Assembly: GCA_030587365.1 (NCBI GenBank)
Contig: JAUQZE010000023.1
Span: 175,789-239,788, forward strand
Direction of reading: 5' to 3'
DNA length: 64,000 bases
Source: Candidatus Freyarchaeota archaeon
Lineage (GTDB): Archaea > Asgardarchaeota > Jordiarchaeia > Jordiarchaeales > Jordiarchaeaceae
Numbering within the stretch: position 1 is the first letter of the stretch; each line of letters begins with the position of its first letter. This document shows, piece by piece, positions 25,903 through 34,783 of this stretch. A program made the position numbers and the translations under genes. Below the pieces are notes generated by a model. The model worked only from the letters and a program-made list of their open reading frames with translations. It was not told where the DNA came from and did no database searches.

Positions 25903-26240
25903 ACCACCACACTCTTAACATATGCTCCCCTATGCTCAGTTTCGTTAATGATAAAAAAGAAAGGCTATGTTATGCTTAGTTATTACAATTTCCCCCAACT
26001 TCTTGATTGTGGACTAGATGCCTTCACGAAGATACCCTTTAAGAAAGGGATTGGGTGAATGCGGCACTCGACAAAAAACACACACAGACCACGCCGAAAA
26101 AGAACCAAGCCACCACTAAACAAACGGCAGCCTCCAAGTAAGTCCACATCCCACAATACACGCAGAAAAGAAGAGAAAACAAGCTTACAACAAAAAGAAA
26201 AGAAAAGAAAAAAATGGAGGAGTGGTTCACCACCGCCATC
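25903..26240. other. gap; one doubtful hydrophobic frame
   Basis: About 340 bases downstream of the surface-protein gene. A minus-strand frame from ATG 26239 to 26039 (66 codons, two hydrophobic stretches such as SIFFFSFLFVVSLFSLLF) begins two bases after that gene's stop. Its composition is just T-rich complement of a purine-rich tract, so I do not call it. Confidence 0.3.
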
Positions 26241-27713
26241 CTAGGCTCTACGCTTCCACAACCAGAAGCCGAGAACCCCCACCACCACCACAGCCCCCAG
26301 AACACCGCCCACCAGCAGAGGCAAACTAACCCCAGACACAGACAAAGACTGCACCAAGTAAAGAACCGCAAACAGTGAAAAAACATCAAAAGGCAGTGAG
26401 AGTGGAGCCGAACCCACCTTGAAGTAAACACCGTAACCGCCGACTTCGTCCTGACCACCGCTATGCCAGACTACCACGAAGGAGCCACCAGAACAGCGAA
26501 CAGAAGGATCAGCTTGATCGCTTGTGGTGTAGGTGTTCACCTGGATTTCGTCGGTGGTGTTGCCGCCTGCAGAGTTGAAGAGTTTAGCGTAAACACCCCA
26601 CCATTCTCCGTCCTGACCATCGCTCTACCAGGCTACCACGAAGGAGCCGTCAGAACGACAACAAACAGAAGGATCAGCTTGATCGCTTGTGGTGTAGGTG
26701 TTCACCTGGATTTCGTCGGTGGTGTTGCCGCCTGCAGAGTTGAAGAGCTTAGCGTAAACACCCCACCATTCTCCGTCCTGACCATAGCTCTGCCAGGCTA
26801 CCACGAAGGAGCCGTCAGAACGACAGCAGACAGAAGGAAACTGTTGATCGCTTGCGATGTAGGTGTTCACCTGGATGTCGCCGGTAGTGTTGCCGCCCGT
26901 AGAGTTGAAGAGCTTAGCGAAAACACCCCAACTGCTTCCGTCCTGACCATCGCTCGTCCAGGCTACCACGAAGGAGCCGTCAGAACGACAGCAAACAGAA
27001 GGAGACATTTGAAAGTTTGTGGTGTAGGTGTTCACCTGAATGTCGCCGGTAGTGTTGCCGCCCGTAGAGTTGAAGAGCTTAGCGTAAACACCCCAACTGT
27101 TGGCCGCGTCCTGACCATAGCTCTCCCAGGCTACCACGAAGGAGCCGTCAGAACGACAGCAGACAGAAGGATACATTTGATAGCTTGTGGTGTAGGTGTT
27201 CACCTGAATGTCGCCGGTGGTGTTGCCGCCCGTAGAGTTGAAGAGCTTAGCGTAAACACCGAAACCGCCGGCTGCGTCCTGACCATAGCTCATCCAGGCT
27301 ACCACGAAGGAGCCGTCAGAACGACAGCAGACAGAAGGCTCCCATTGATCGCCTGTGGTGTAGGTGTTCACCTGAATGTCGCCGGTAATGCTGCCGCCCG
27401 TAGAATTGAATATCTTAACGTAAACACCGTAACCGTCTCCGTCCTGATCCAAGCTCGACCAGGCTACCACGAAGGAGCCGTCAGAACGACAGCAAACAGA
27501 AGAATACATTTGATTGCTTGTGGTGTTGGTGTTTGCTAGTATTTCGTTTCCCCATGTTACGGTTATGCTCTTTGGGGTTGGCTGTTGGAGTGCTGCTGTT
27601 GTCGGGATGAGTGTCCAAGCTGGTGCTTGGCTGTTCTGTTGTATCAGTGTTGCCGTGGTTAGGCTTAGGGCGAGAACCAGAAAGACTAGGGCTATTCCCG
27701 TTCTAGTTTTCAA
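26241..27713 (-). pseudogene. tandem-repeat surface protein with in-frame TAG
   Basis: One 491-codon frame broken only by TAG at 26625-26627. A TTG start after GAGGGA leads an N-terminal signal (TGIALVFLVLALSLTTATL). About eight repeats of ~54 residues follow, each with VNTYTT, PSVCCRSDGSFVVAW, GQD, GVYAKLFNSTGGNTTGD. Then comes a C-terminal anchor, SLPLLVGGVLGAVVVV, with WKRRA. The DGSFVVAW-GQDG repeat is known from many secreted bacterial proteins and is probably a beta-propeller blade. DNA repeats (~162 bp) are nearly identical. At the TAG other copies have CAG, GAG or ACG, so one C-to-T change explains it. Downstream coding is intact. Confidence 0.7.
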
Positions 27714-28128
27714 TTTTTTCCCTCTATACTTTTATGTTCATTTTTTTCCCGTTTTGAATCCAGCGCGGGTCCTTCTGGAAGCTTACTACACTTCTCTGCG
27801 GCTCTTCCCGCTTCAACTGTTCTCGTTTGCTTAACCCTTTTTACAAGTCTTAAGAAATCAAATCCGGATTAGTGAGGAACACGGAAGGAAGGCATTTGGA
27901 GAAAACTGTACTGTCACCTTTCTTCAGCACTGATTCCCTTTAAATGGTAGTCCGACTCCAGAAAGCTCTAATTAATGCTGGATTCTTGGGATGACTTCTT
28001 TGTTCTCTATTTGTGTTTAAAAAGTTATCGGTGAGTCTAGTCTGGGGGGTGATGTAGATTTGGTGGTCTCGGAAAATGTGTTCATAGTTGTCTGTGGTGC
28101 CCTAAGAGTGATGCGTGAAGGTGTTTTT
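27714..28128. other. intergenic region
   Basis: About 410 bases between the leftward surface-protein gene and the transposase fragment. No gene recognised. The upstream part should contain the surface-gene promoter. Confidence 0.35.
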
Positions 28129-28390
28129 ATGAGACCACCCGTAACGAAGTTACCCTCACCTATGGAGAATCCCGTTCTACGCGAGGGAATCATGAATCAA
28201 TTGGCTTCTTACCAAAACAAGTTCTACTCCTCAAAGAAGCCGTGCCCGTTCTGCGGCTCAGAGAACATCAATAAAAGCGTCAGAACCAGACTCTTCTGCA
28301 AACTCATCATCAGTGCCATTTGCTTATTGCAGAATTTTCTTTTGTTTCTTGGATTTTTGGTGCCATTTGTGTAAAGCTTTATATCTTGTT
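28129..28390 (+). pseudogene. N-terminal fragment of a transposase
   Basis: ATG 28129 follows GAAGGTG. MRPPVTKLPSPMENPVLREG and the zinc knuckle KKPCPFCGSENINKSVRTRLFCKLI resemble the N-terminus of archaeal zinc-ribbon transposases. The second knuckle, WCHLCKAL, appears only in a different frame near 28349-28375, so at least one frameshift has occurred. Everything beyond is gone. Family not determined. Confidence 0.45.
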
Positions 28391-28460
28391 TAGATAATTT
28401 CAAGTAAAGATAAGACTTAATCTTTTAGAACTTCTAAATCTATTTTTTGATAGTGTGGAG

Positions 28461-29630
28461 GTGAGTGAAACGCCCAAAGTAGCGATAGTTGGTACGGGTC
28501 AAACCGAACACGGTAAAAGACAGGATGTGAGTTTTCCAGAGTTGGTTTACACAGCGGTCAGAAGAGCCCTGAACGACGCAGGTCTAACCCTAGATGAAAT
28601 CGACGCGGTAGTTACCGGCTCTATGCCCGCACCCATGGAGGGTGTTAATGCACCCCACCTCTACTGGGGAAGCGATCCAACCGGAGCAGTTATGAAGCCC
28701 ATGATTAGGATAGCCACCTGTGGGTCTACTGGAATATCCATCGCGCACTCCGCATTCTACCATGTCGCTTCAGGACTGTTTGATGTGGTTTTAGCGGTGG
28801 GTGCTGAGAAACAGTACGAAGGGGAACCCCAAGGCACTATGCGCACCGTTCGTGACATTGCGTTTCTTGGACCCTTCGCCGCGGGTGCTCCGGGAACATT
28901 CGCTATACAATCCAACGAGTACATGCATCGTTACGGTCAAAAAGAGGAAGAGGTACGCATGGCAGCCGCGGAAGTGTCTGTCAGAAATCACACCGACGCT
29001 CTAGACAACCCTTACGCTCACATAAGAATAAAAATAACTGTGGACGACGTGCTGAAGTCCCGAATCGTTTGCTACCCGGTTAGACTTCTGGACGTCTGTC
29101 CCTCATCTGATGGGGCTTGCGCAGTTATTTTTGCCTCCGAGAATAAAGCCCGAAAAATATCAGACACCCCCGCATGGGTAAAAGGACTAGGTTACTCCGG
29201 CGAAGAGTACTGGCCGGGAGACAGCGACAAGGTTATTTGGCAGTCGGCGATAGGAGCCGCAAGAACCGCTTACAAGCTCGCCGGAATAAAAAATCCCAGA
29301 AAAGAACTGGATGTCGCAGAGGTCTACAACCCATTCACCTTTCAGGAACTTCTCTACTACGAGTGTTTCGACTTCTGCGGAAAGGGAGAAGCATTAAAGC
29401 TCGTCAAGGATGGAGTAGTTATGAGAAGCGGAGAGCTACCCTGCGATCCCTCAGGAGGTGTACTATGTACCAATCCCATAGGAGCCACAGCCTTGGTGCG
29501 AGTAGCAGAAGCCGCAATGCAAGTCACGGGAAAGGCTGGTAAACACCAGATTCCAGATGCAGAAACAGCACTGGCTCACGGAATGGGAGGACCGGAGCAG
29601 CTAAACGGAGTAATGATTCTAGGAAGATAA
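28461..29630 (+). CDS. thiolase-superfamily protein (SCP2-type) with altered active site
   Basis: About 389 residues, full thiolase fold: KVAIVGTGQTEHGKR, nucleophilic Cys in RIATCGSTGISIA, ALAHGMGGPEQ at the end. In biosynthetic and SCP2-type thiolases the HD(A/C)F and GHPIGA histidines are catalytic. Here they read EVYNPF and CTNPIGA, so both His are replaced. Archaeal thiolases usually neighbour a DUF35 protein; none is present. It may use another acyl-CoA chemistry or be regulatory. The GGAGGTGA at 28456-28463 overlaps the GTG start, so initiation is uncertain. A TATA-like CTTTATATC lies near 28377. Confidence 0.78.
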   Translation: MSETPKVAIVGTGQTEHGKRQDVSFPELVYTAVRRALNDAGLTLDEIDAVVTGSMPAPMEGVNAPHLYWGSDPTGAVMKPMIRIATCGSTGISIAHSAFYHVASGLFDVVLAVGAEKQYEGEPQGTMRTVRDIAFLGPFAAGAPGTFAIQSNEYMHRYGQKEEEVRMAAAEVSVRNHTDALDNPYAHIRIKITVDDVLKSRIVCYPVRLLDVCPSSDGACAVIFASENKARKISDTPAWVKGLGYSGEEYWPGDSDKVIWQSAIGAARTAYKLAGIKNPRKELDVAEVYNPFTFQELLYYECFDFCGKGEALKLVKDGVVMRSGELPCDPSGGVLCTNPIGATALVRVAEAAMQVTGKAGKHQIPDAETALAHGMGGPEQLNGVMILGR

Positions 29631-29746
29631 TCAAAAGGAATAGACTATTATTCAATGCCTCAACTTCAGTCAAAAAGGAGAACTTTTTATGTCCCCGCGA
29701 TTTTCTGTATAGGAATGATACTACCCCATAGTTAGCGCGTGATTTT

Positions 29747-30436
29747 ATGAAAGTTGGTATACTTACTGACGGAAAATACGGTGACCGAGCTTTTGAAAAC
29801 ATAAGCAAGGTTTTCCCCTGCGAATGGATTCAATTAGAAGAAGCCCCACGAACTGCTGTTCTAGATGATTATAACTTGAACATCCCTGAGTGCGATTTGT
29901 ACATATCTTACCTGAGACATCCTGACCAGGTTCTCGCAGCAGCCGAACTGGGAAAACCCATGCTGCTGGGTATCAGTTTCGGTGGAGGATTCTTACGCCA
30001 AGTACGAAAAATAAATCCGAAAGTTTTCGCCTTTCCCACAATGTGCTCCACCGAACCCCAAACCGGCGTCCCCGAGATTGATGAATTCGCTCGCCATTTT
30101 GGCAGACCGGTCTTCGAAGCCCATTTAGACAACGAAAAAATTGGAAGACTAGAAGTTCTGCGAAGCTCTCCCTGTGGATCATCGGAAGCGGGCTCAAAAT
30201 TCATCAAAGGCAAATCAGTTTCAATCCCGGTTCTTCAGGAATTCGCCCTTAATGTATGCTATGAGTGTAGAGCCCCCCGATTTGGAAAAACCTGCGATAA
30301 AGAATTGTCCGGAATCATCCACCTCAAAGCTTTAGTCTCAAGCTTGGAAAAGGCTGGCGCAACTTTGGACCCTAGTATTCTAGAATTCATAGATAATCTT
30401 GAAAGAGATTACCAAAATAGGTTGAAAAAAGGTTAA
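29747..30436 (+). CDS. DUF166-family protein, copy 1
   Basis: 229 residues of the archaeal DUF166 family, often mislabelled thymidylate synthase; biochemical role unknown. Starts KVGILTDGKYGDRAF. Conserved cysteine blocks are FPTMCST, SSPCGSSEAGS and VCYECRAPRFGKTCDKELSG, which could bind an Fe-S cluster or thiolate metal. Very close to copy 2 at 34071 (most positions identical). Seven bases separate no obvious Shine-Dalgarno from ATG; TTTTTATGT near 29683 may be its TATA. It is transcribed with the same polarity as the arsenic block. Confidence 0.85.
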   Translation: MKVGILTDGKYGDRAFENISKVFPCEWIQLEEAPRTAVLDDYNLNIPECDLYISYLRHPDQVLAAAELGKPMLLGISFGGGFLRQVRKINPKVFAFPTMCSTEPQTGVPEIDEFARHFGRPVFEAHLDNEKIGRLEVLRSSPCGSSEAGSKFIKGKSVSIPVLQEFALNVCYECRAPRFGKTCDKELSGIIHLKALVSSLEKAGATLDPSILEFIDNLERDYQNRLKKG

Positions 30437-30610
30437 CCAGCATAACAAAAAACCAATTTACCAAAAATGAAGACAAATTTATGTAAAATCGATAATATTC
30501 GCTTTTTTGGTCGCCTTATTCTTACTTTAAGAAACTAAGTTCTTCAAAGAAGGAAGCATTAGAGTTTTTGTTTAAACATTAGGTTTATATGTTCTTTAAC
30601 CATACATTTT

Positions 30611-31114
30611 ATGCAGTTAAGGTTCACAAGAGTCGTGGTTATTTTGGAAACTATTAAAAATACAAGTACGGAAGGCGTGCTGAGTGCTCTTGGGCGGCCG
30701 TTTGTTCAGAAAGTGTTCTGCATGCTCTCTGCCTTCAAGAAGCTCCCTGTAAAAGACTTGGAGAGAAAAACAGGTCTCTCCGCGAGAACAGTTTACGATG
30801 CTCTTACTCTTCTTGAGAACGCTGGTCTCGTTGAGCGGGAGGATCGTGGAGTCTATACAGTAGCTTCAAATAGAAACGCTAGACTCTTCAGCGAAGCTTA
30901 CTACCAGCTCATGGTCACAGGCCTCTCCGAAGAATTGACAAAAATCATCAGGGAGTCAGACAGCATAAAAATATCTGGGAAAAACGGAAATACAAGAAAA
31001 AGGCTCCTAGACGAGCTTGAAGCACTGGCAAGAGACTACGGAAATATTATTGAGAAGGAGTTTCCCCGCTCAATTCAAGAGATTTTCCTCTCACTTTCGG
31101 AGAAGTCAGAATGA
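30611..31114 (+). CDS. winged-helix transcription regulator
   Basis: 167 residues. The wHTH is at about residues 30-85 (FVQKVFCMLSAFKKLPVKDLERKTGLSARTVYDALTLLENAGLVEREDRGVYTV), a MarR/TrmB-like layout, followed by a helical C-terminal half that probably dimerises. ATG directly follows a TATA-like GGTTTATATG with about 20 bases between, so the mRNA is probably leaderless. Its ATGA overlap with the metallopeptidase gene shows an operon and suggests it controls that gene. Confidence 0.78.
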   Translation: MQLRFTRVVVILETIKNTSTEGVLSALGRPFVQKVFCMLSAFKKLPVKDLERKTGLSARTVYDALTLLENAGLVEREDRGVYTVASNRNARLFSEAYYQLMVTGLSEELTKIIRESDSIKISGKNGNTRKRLLDELEALARDYGNIIEKEFPRSIQEIFLSLSEKSE

Positions 31115-31644
31115 GAATCGATAGCACCGCTGAGAAGACCTACAATACGGCTCTATCAGCAATTAGGGAGACTCTAGGAGTTGAAATTAGAGAATGTCGA
31201 CTGTTTTTAGTGGAAAAGAAGGCGCTACCCGAACTGAAACCAGACCTCAAAGAGAAACCCCACATTCTGAACTATGTGAGAGGATTCTACGACCCTAAAA
31301 AAGATACTATTTTCATTGTAAGTGGATATGAGGAAGACCTTCAAACAATTCTACACGAAACACTGCACTCAAACTCCTGCCTCCACTCCACAAATACACC
31401 CTACTGGGTATACGAGGGCCTAACGGAAGCCCTCACGGAGCATATTCTCACAATGAAAGGCCTAAGCTATAGCGAAAATCTGCTTATTTCTGAGGAGATG
31501 AACTTCTGGCGAAGAGTATTTCAAGCCCATAAAGAAATGGTTATCGAAGCCTACTTTTCCAGAGATCCTGAAAAATGCTACGCAACTCTGGAAGAGGTTA
31601 CTGGAATACGTAGCCTTAAGAACAAGGATTTCAGAGAACTTTAG
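31111..31644 (+). CDS. putative zinc metallopeptidase (HExxH)
   Basis: 177 residues. HETLH in TILHETLHSNSC (about residue 92) and the downstream glutamate in WVYEGLTEALTEHI give a gluzincin-type HExxH...E arrangement. No signal peptide, so it is intracellular. Overlaps the regulator gene by four bases (ATGA). Pairing of a wHTH regulator with a small cytosolic HExxH protein recalls ImmA/repressor pairs, but the regulator is of a different class. Confidence 0.68.
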   Translation: MRIDSTAEKTYNTALSAIRETLGVEIRECRLFLVEKKALPELKPDLKEKPHILNYVRGFYDPKKDTIFIVSGYEEDLQTILHETLHSNSCLHSTNTPYWVYEGLTEALTEHILTMKGLSYSENLLISEEMNFWRRVFQAHKEMVIEAYFSRDPEKCYATLEEVTGIRSLKNKDFREL

Positions 31645-31791
31645 GGAAGCTTTTGAGGAGTGTTTTTAAAAATCTTATTTAAGAGCGTAGGTGATTTATA
31701 TTTATTTATAGCGGGAATATTCAGTAAATTCTGATTTTTCAGAAAAGTTTAAATATTCTAAATATTACTACCTCTCAATGAGGTTACCAAA

Positions 31792-32067
31792 ATGGTCAAA
31801 GAAGACGCAAAAGAAGCGTATTGTACGCCAAAAGATATGGAATCAGGCTGCTGCAAAGTCGAGTCAGTAATAAGCATAGATGAAAGAGGACAGATGATTC
31901 TCCCCAAGGATGTACGCGAAAAAGCAAACATTAAGGCCTTAGACAAGTTAGCCGTTGTAAGTTTCGAAAAAAAAGGCACGGTTAACTGTATTTGCTTGAT
32001 TAAAGTCGAAAATCTCACAGAGATGGTAAAGAACATGCTCGGACCAGTAATGAAAGAAATTCTATAA
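31792..32067 (+). CDS. AbrB-like HgcAB-associated (HgcC-like) regulator
   Basis: 91 residues. The AbrB/SpoVT swapped-hairpin sequence SVISIDERGQMILPKDVREKANIKALDKLAVVSF is preceded by CTPKDMESGCCKVE, giving three N-terminal Cys, and followed by CICLIKVENLTEMVK. The combination matches proteins annotated as HgcAB-associated HgcC, often found next to arsM without hgcAB. Starts ATG eight bases after GAGGT, 29 bases before arsM. Probably a metal(loid)-sensing regulator of the operon; this role is inferred. Confidence 0.72.
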   Translation: MVKEDAKEAYCTPKDMESGCCKVESVISIDERGQMILPKDVREKANIKALDKLAVVSFEKKGTVNCICLIKVENLTEMVKNMLGPVMKEIL

Positions 32068-32096
32068 AAAAGTAGGAATAGGAGGCAAAAACCAAA

Positions 32097-32936
32097 ATGG
32101 AAGAAGAAGATGTAAAGAAAGTAGTAAGAAAGGGCTACGCTAAAATAGCCAAACAGGGAAGCTCTTGCTGTGCTCCTGCAAGTTCAAGCCCCTGCTGTGG
32201 AAGTACGAGTACTGATGCCGCACGCGATATTAGTAAGAGGATAGGTTATACGGATGAAGAACTCAAATCGGTTCCTGAAGGCGCGAATTTGGGTCTTGGT
32301 TGTGGAAACCCTGTAGCTCTCGCTTCTTTGAAAGAAGGCGAAACTGTGCTTGACCTTGGCTCTGGTGCTGGCTTCGACAGTTTCCTCGCGTCTAATAAAG
32401 TCGGTGAGAAGGGAAAAGTTATCGGCGTGGACATGACATCGGAGATGATTGAAAAAGCAAGAGAAAACGCTAGAAAAGCAAACTACAAAAACGTAGAATT
32501 CCGGCTTGGCGAGATAGAGAATTTGCCAGCTGCCGATAATTCCGTTGATGTCATTATCTCAAACTGCGTTATTAATCTCTCACCGGACAAAGAAAGAGTT
32601 TTTAGGGAAGCATTCAGGGTGCTTAGACCCGGTGGAAGGCTGATGGTTTCAGATATTGTGTTACTGAAGGAACTGCCTGACTTTATTAAGAACAACATTG
32701 AAGCGTACATTGGCTGCATTGCCGGCGCAATCCCAAAGAACGACTACATAGAAAGCATTAAGAACGCAGGGTTCCAGGATGTTAAAATTATAAACGAGAC
32801 ACTTCTTACTCCAAAAGACATAGGTGATCCAGCGGCGGAAGGATACTCCAAGATTTTCAACATATCACCAGAGAAGTTGAGAGAATACGCAGGCTCTATC
32901 AGCAGTATAAAGGTTAAAGGAGTAAAACCCAAATAG
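32097..32936 (+). CDS. arsM: arsenite S-adenosylmethionine methyltransferase
   Basis: 279 residues; methylates As(III). The N-terminal SSCCAPASSSPCCGS supplies thiols. GLGCGNPVALASLKEGETVLDLGSGAGFD is the signature ArsM opening. SNCVINLSPDK and IGCIAGAIPK carry the conserved As-binding cysteines. KGKVIGVDMTSEMIEKAR is the SAM-binding strand. All key cysteines are present, so it should be active. AGGAGG precedes ATG by about 11 bases. Cotranscribed with the AbrB-like gene upstream. Confidence 0.95.
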   Translation: MEEEDVKKVVRKGYAKIAKQGSSCCAPASSSPCCGSTSTDAARDISKRIGYTDEELKSVPEGANLGLGCGNPVALASLKEGETVLDLGSGAGFDSFLASNKVGEKGKVIGVDMTSEMIEKARENARKANYKNVEFRLGEIENLPAADNSVDVIISNCVINLSPDKERVFREAFRVLRPGGRLMVSDIVLLKELPDFIKNNIEAYIGCIAGAIPKNDYIESIKNAGFQDVKIINETLLTPKDIGDPAAEGYSKIFNISPEKLREYAGSISSIKVKGVKPK

Positions 32937-33238
32937 AAAATGGTTTCTAGGGGTAGTTAGAATCCTATTTGTTGTGGATAATAGTTGTGCCGGTTTGGAC
33001 CCTACCCTAGTTTCAATTTTTCATTTTTTCCTTCTTTTCCACCAATTTGATTTTCTTAATATTCTGAATAAGAATGAAAGTATATTAAAAGTTATTTTAC
33101 CATCCACCTCTTTAAAGGTTAGACAGCTTCATTAAAAAGGCTCTTTCTCTCTCTTATCATATTTTATCTCTCGAATACTTTTCTTAACTAAAATGAAAAA
33201 AATTATCGGTTATAAAAAAAATAAAATAACCTTTGTCA
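32937..33238. other. convergent intergenic region
   Basis: About 300 A/T-rich bases between convergent arsM and arsR. Contains T-runs at 33015-33035 that could terminate arsM transcripts. No gene recognised. Confidence 0.35.
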
Positions 33239-33592
33239 TCAAATTTTTTCAATTTCTTTTAGTATATTAGCTGCGATTTCGTTTAGTTTGTAGTATTTCC
33301 ACTTGCTGCTCATGTATGAGGTCACAATGCCGTTTTTCCTCAACACTGTTAGGTGATGGGACACCAGATTCGGTTCCTTCCCCAATAGTTGGGTAAGCTC
33401 ACAAACACAGTGGTCTCTTATTAAAAGTAGATATGCGATCTTTAAGCGAATAGGGTGCGCTAGGGAGAATAATAATTCACCATACTTCTCCAGGTTTTCC
33501 TCCTTCGGTATGTTGTCCAACTCTGTTTTCAATTCTTCCTCTAATTCTCCCTCTACCGATGGGTCCGAGGCGCAACACGGTGGAACTTTCAT
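33239..33592 (-). CDS. arsR: ArsR-family metalloregulator
   Basis: 117 residues. wHTH with recognition helix NLVSHHLTVLRKNGIVTS and winged strands WKYYKLN. The metal(loid)-sensing RDHCVCELTQLL (ELCVCDL-type) motif sits in the alpha3 helix. An additional N-terminal PPCCAS pair could add a third ligand. Divergent from the AhpD-like gene, with a palindrome between them (33636-33651), so it probably represses both itself and the DUF166/redox genes until As(III) or another metal binds. Confidence 0.9.
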   Translation of the reverse strand: MKVPPCCASDPSVEGELEEELKTELDNIPKEENLEKYGELLFSLAHPIRLKIAYLLLIRDHCVCELTQLLGKEPNLVSHHLTVLRKNGIVTSYMSSKWKYYKLNEIAANILKEIEKI

Positions 33593-33635
33593 GTGTTAAC
33601 TTTTGGTTTCCGACATATAAAACCATTATCCTGAA

Positions 33636-33651
33636 TTCAAAAATTTTTGAA
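33636..33651. promoter_or_regulatory. candidate ArsR operator
   Basis: Perfect 16-base palindrome TTCAAAAATTTTTGAA within the divergent promoter of arsR and the AhpD-like gene. ArsR-family dimers bind such A/T-rich palindromes. The site lies 45 bases from the arsR start. Confidence 0.5.
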
Positions 33652-33706
33652 ATCAAACTCGCCGCTTTAAGTACTTCAAAGAAAGACTATTACTTGGGTG
33701 ATAGAA

Positions 33707-34012
33707 ATGAATTTGGATGAAAAAACTGTTAAACTGGTCGGATTAGGGGCGTCAATAGCAGCTAACTGCCAACCCTGCACGGAATACCACCTTAAAATTG
33801 CCAGAGACTCTGGTATAACGAAGGAAGAAATAAATGAGACCATGAGGATAGCGACCGCAGTAAAAACAAATGCCGCCAAGGTCCTAGCTGAATTTGCCAA
33901 AAAGCTACTAAACGAAGAAATAAAAGAAGAGGAAACTACTCCTGAGCAAGTAGATGCAGAAAGCCTCTCAGAAAGTAGTAGCGATGTAAATTGTGGCTGC
34001 GGCTGTAGATAA
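33707..34012 (+). CDS. AhpD-like carboxymuconolactone decarboxylase-family protein
   Basis: 102 residues from ATG, following GGGTGATAG. Core ANCQPCTEYHLKIARDSGITKEEINETMRIA has the C-x2-C-x3-H redox site of AhpD-like peroxidase partners. A long acidic tail ends DVNCGCGCR, a metal-binding cysteine cluster unusual for this family. Likely a thiol reductant or arsenic/peroxide stress protein, under ArsR control by position. Confidence 0.83.
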   Translation: MNLDEKTVKLVGLGASIAANCQPCTEYHLKIARDSGITKEEINETMRIATAVKTNAAKVLAEFAKKLLNEEIKEEETTPEQVDAESLSESSSDVNCGCGCR

Positions 34013-34070
34013 AATTTCTATTACCATTTTTTTATTATTTCACCCCAGAAGTTGATTTAGGAGGAAATTT

Positions 34071-34760
34071 ATGAAAATTGGGATTCTCACCGATGGAAAA
34101 TACGGTGACCGAGCGTTCGAAAACATAAGCAAAGTTTTCCCCTGCGAATGGATCCAATTAGAAGAAGTTCCCCAGAGTGCCATTCTAGACGATTACAAAA
34201 TTGACGCACCCGAATGCGACCTTTACATATCCTACCTGAGACACCCCGACCAGGTCCTCGCAGCAGCCGAACTCGGAAAACCCATACTACTGGGAATAAG
34301 TTTCGGCGACGGATTCTTACACCAAGTCCGAGAAATAAATTCGAAAGTGTTTGCCTTTCCCACAATGTGCTCAGCAGAACCCGTAACCAACGTCCCCGAA
34401 ATAGACGAGTTCACCCGCCAATTTGGACGACCGTGCTACAAAGCCCATTTAGAGAATGGAAAAGTCGAAGAATTAGAAGTCCTAAGAAGCTCACCCTGCG
34501 GCTCATCAGAAGCCGGTTCGAAATTCATTCAAAACAAATCCATTACAATACCTATTCTCCAAGATTTCGCCCTAAACGTGTGCCATGAATGCAGAGCCCC
34601 CAGATTCGGAAGAACCTGCGATAAAGAATTGTCCGGAATCATCCACATCAGAGCTCTAATTTCAAGCTTAAAAGAAGCCAACTCCCCTCTGAATCCCAAC
34701 ATATTAGAGTTCATAGAAAACATTGAAAAAGAATATCAAAAAAGAATAAAACACAACTAA
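34071..34760 (+). CDS. DUF166-family protein, copy 2
   Basis: 229 residues, the same length as copy 1 at 29747 and nearly colinear in sequence: KIGILTDGKYGDRAFEN, cysteines in FPTMCSAEP, SSPCGSSEAGS and VCHECRAPRFGRTCDKELSG. ATG follows GGAGG. Lies 58 bases after the AhpD-like gene in the same operon and 23 bases before the C_GCAxxG_C_C gene, which ties this uncharacterised family to metalloid or redox stress. Nucleotide similarity with copy 1 indicates recent duplication or gene conversion. Confidence 0.87.
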   Translation: MKIGILTDGKYGDRAFENISKVFPCEWIQLEEVPQSAILDDYKIDAPECDLYISYLRHPDQVLAAAELGKPILLGISFGDGFLHQVREINSKVFAFPTMCSAEPVTNVPEIDEFTRQFGRPCYKAHLENGKVEELEVLRSSPCGSSEAGSKFIQNKSITIPILQDFALNVCHECRAPRFGRTCDKELSGIIHIRALISSLKEANSPLNPNILEFIENIEKEYQKRIKHN

Positions 34761-34783
34761 CCAACACACAAGGAGATTATTTG

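Noticed and set aside
26039..26239. 66-codon hydrophobic minus-strand frame after the surface gene
   Set aside because: Hydrophobicity follows from a T-rich strand; no ribosome-binding site.
26625..26627. Pyrrolysine recoding as the leading explanation
   Set aside because: TAG ends several ordinary genes in the window and no Pyl genes or methylamine methyltransferases are present; a single C-to-T change is simpler.
26463..27539. 358-codon plus-strand frame opposite the surface-repeat gene
   Set aside because: Antisense shadow of the tandem repeats; the minus-strand frame has the signal peptide, anchor and known repeat, while this frame has no family character.
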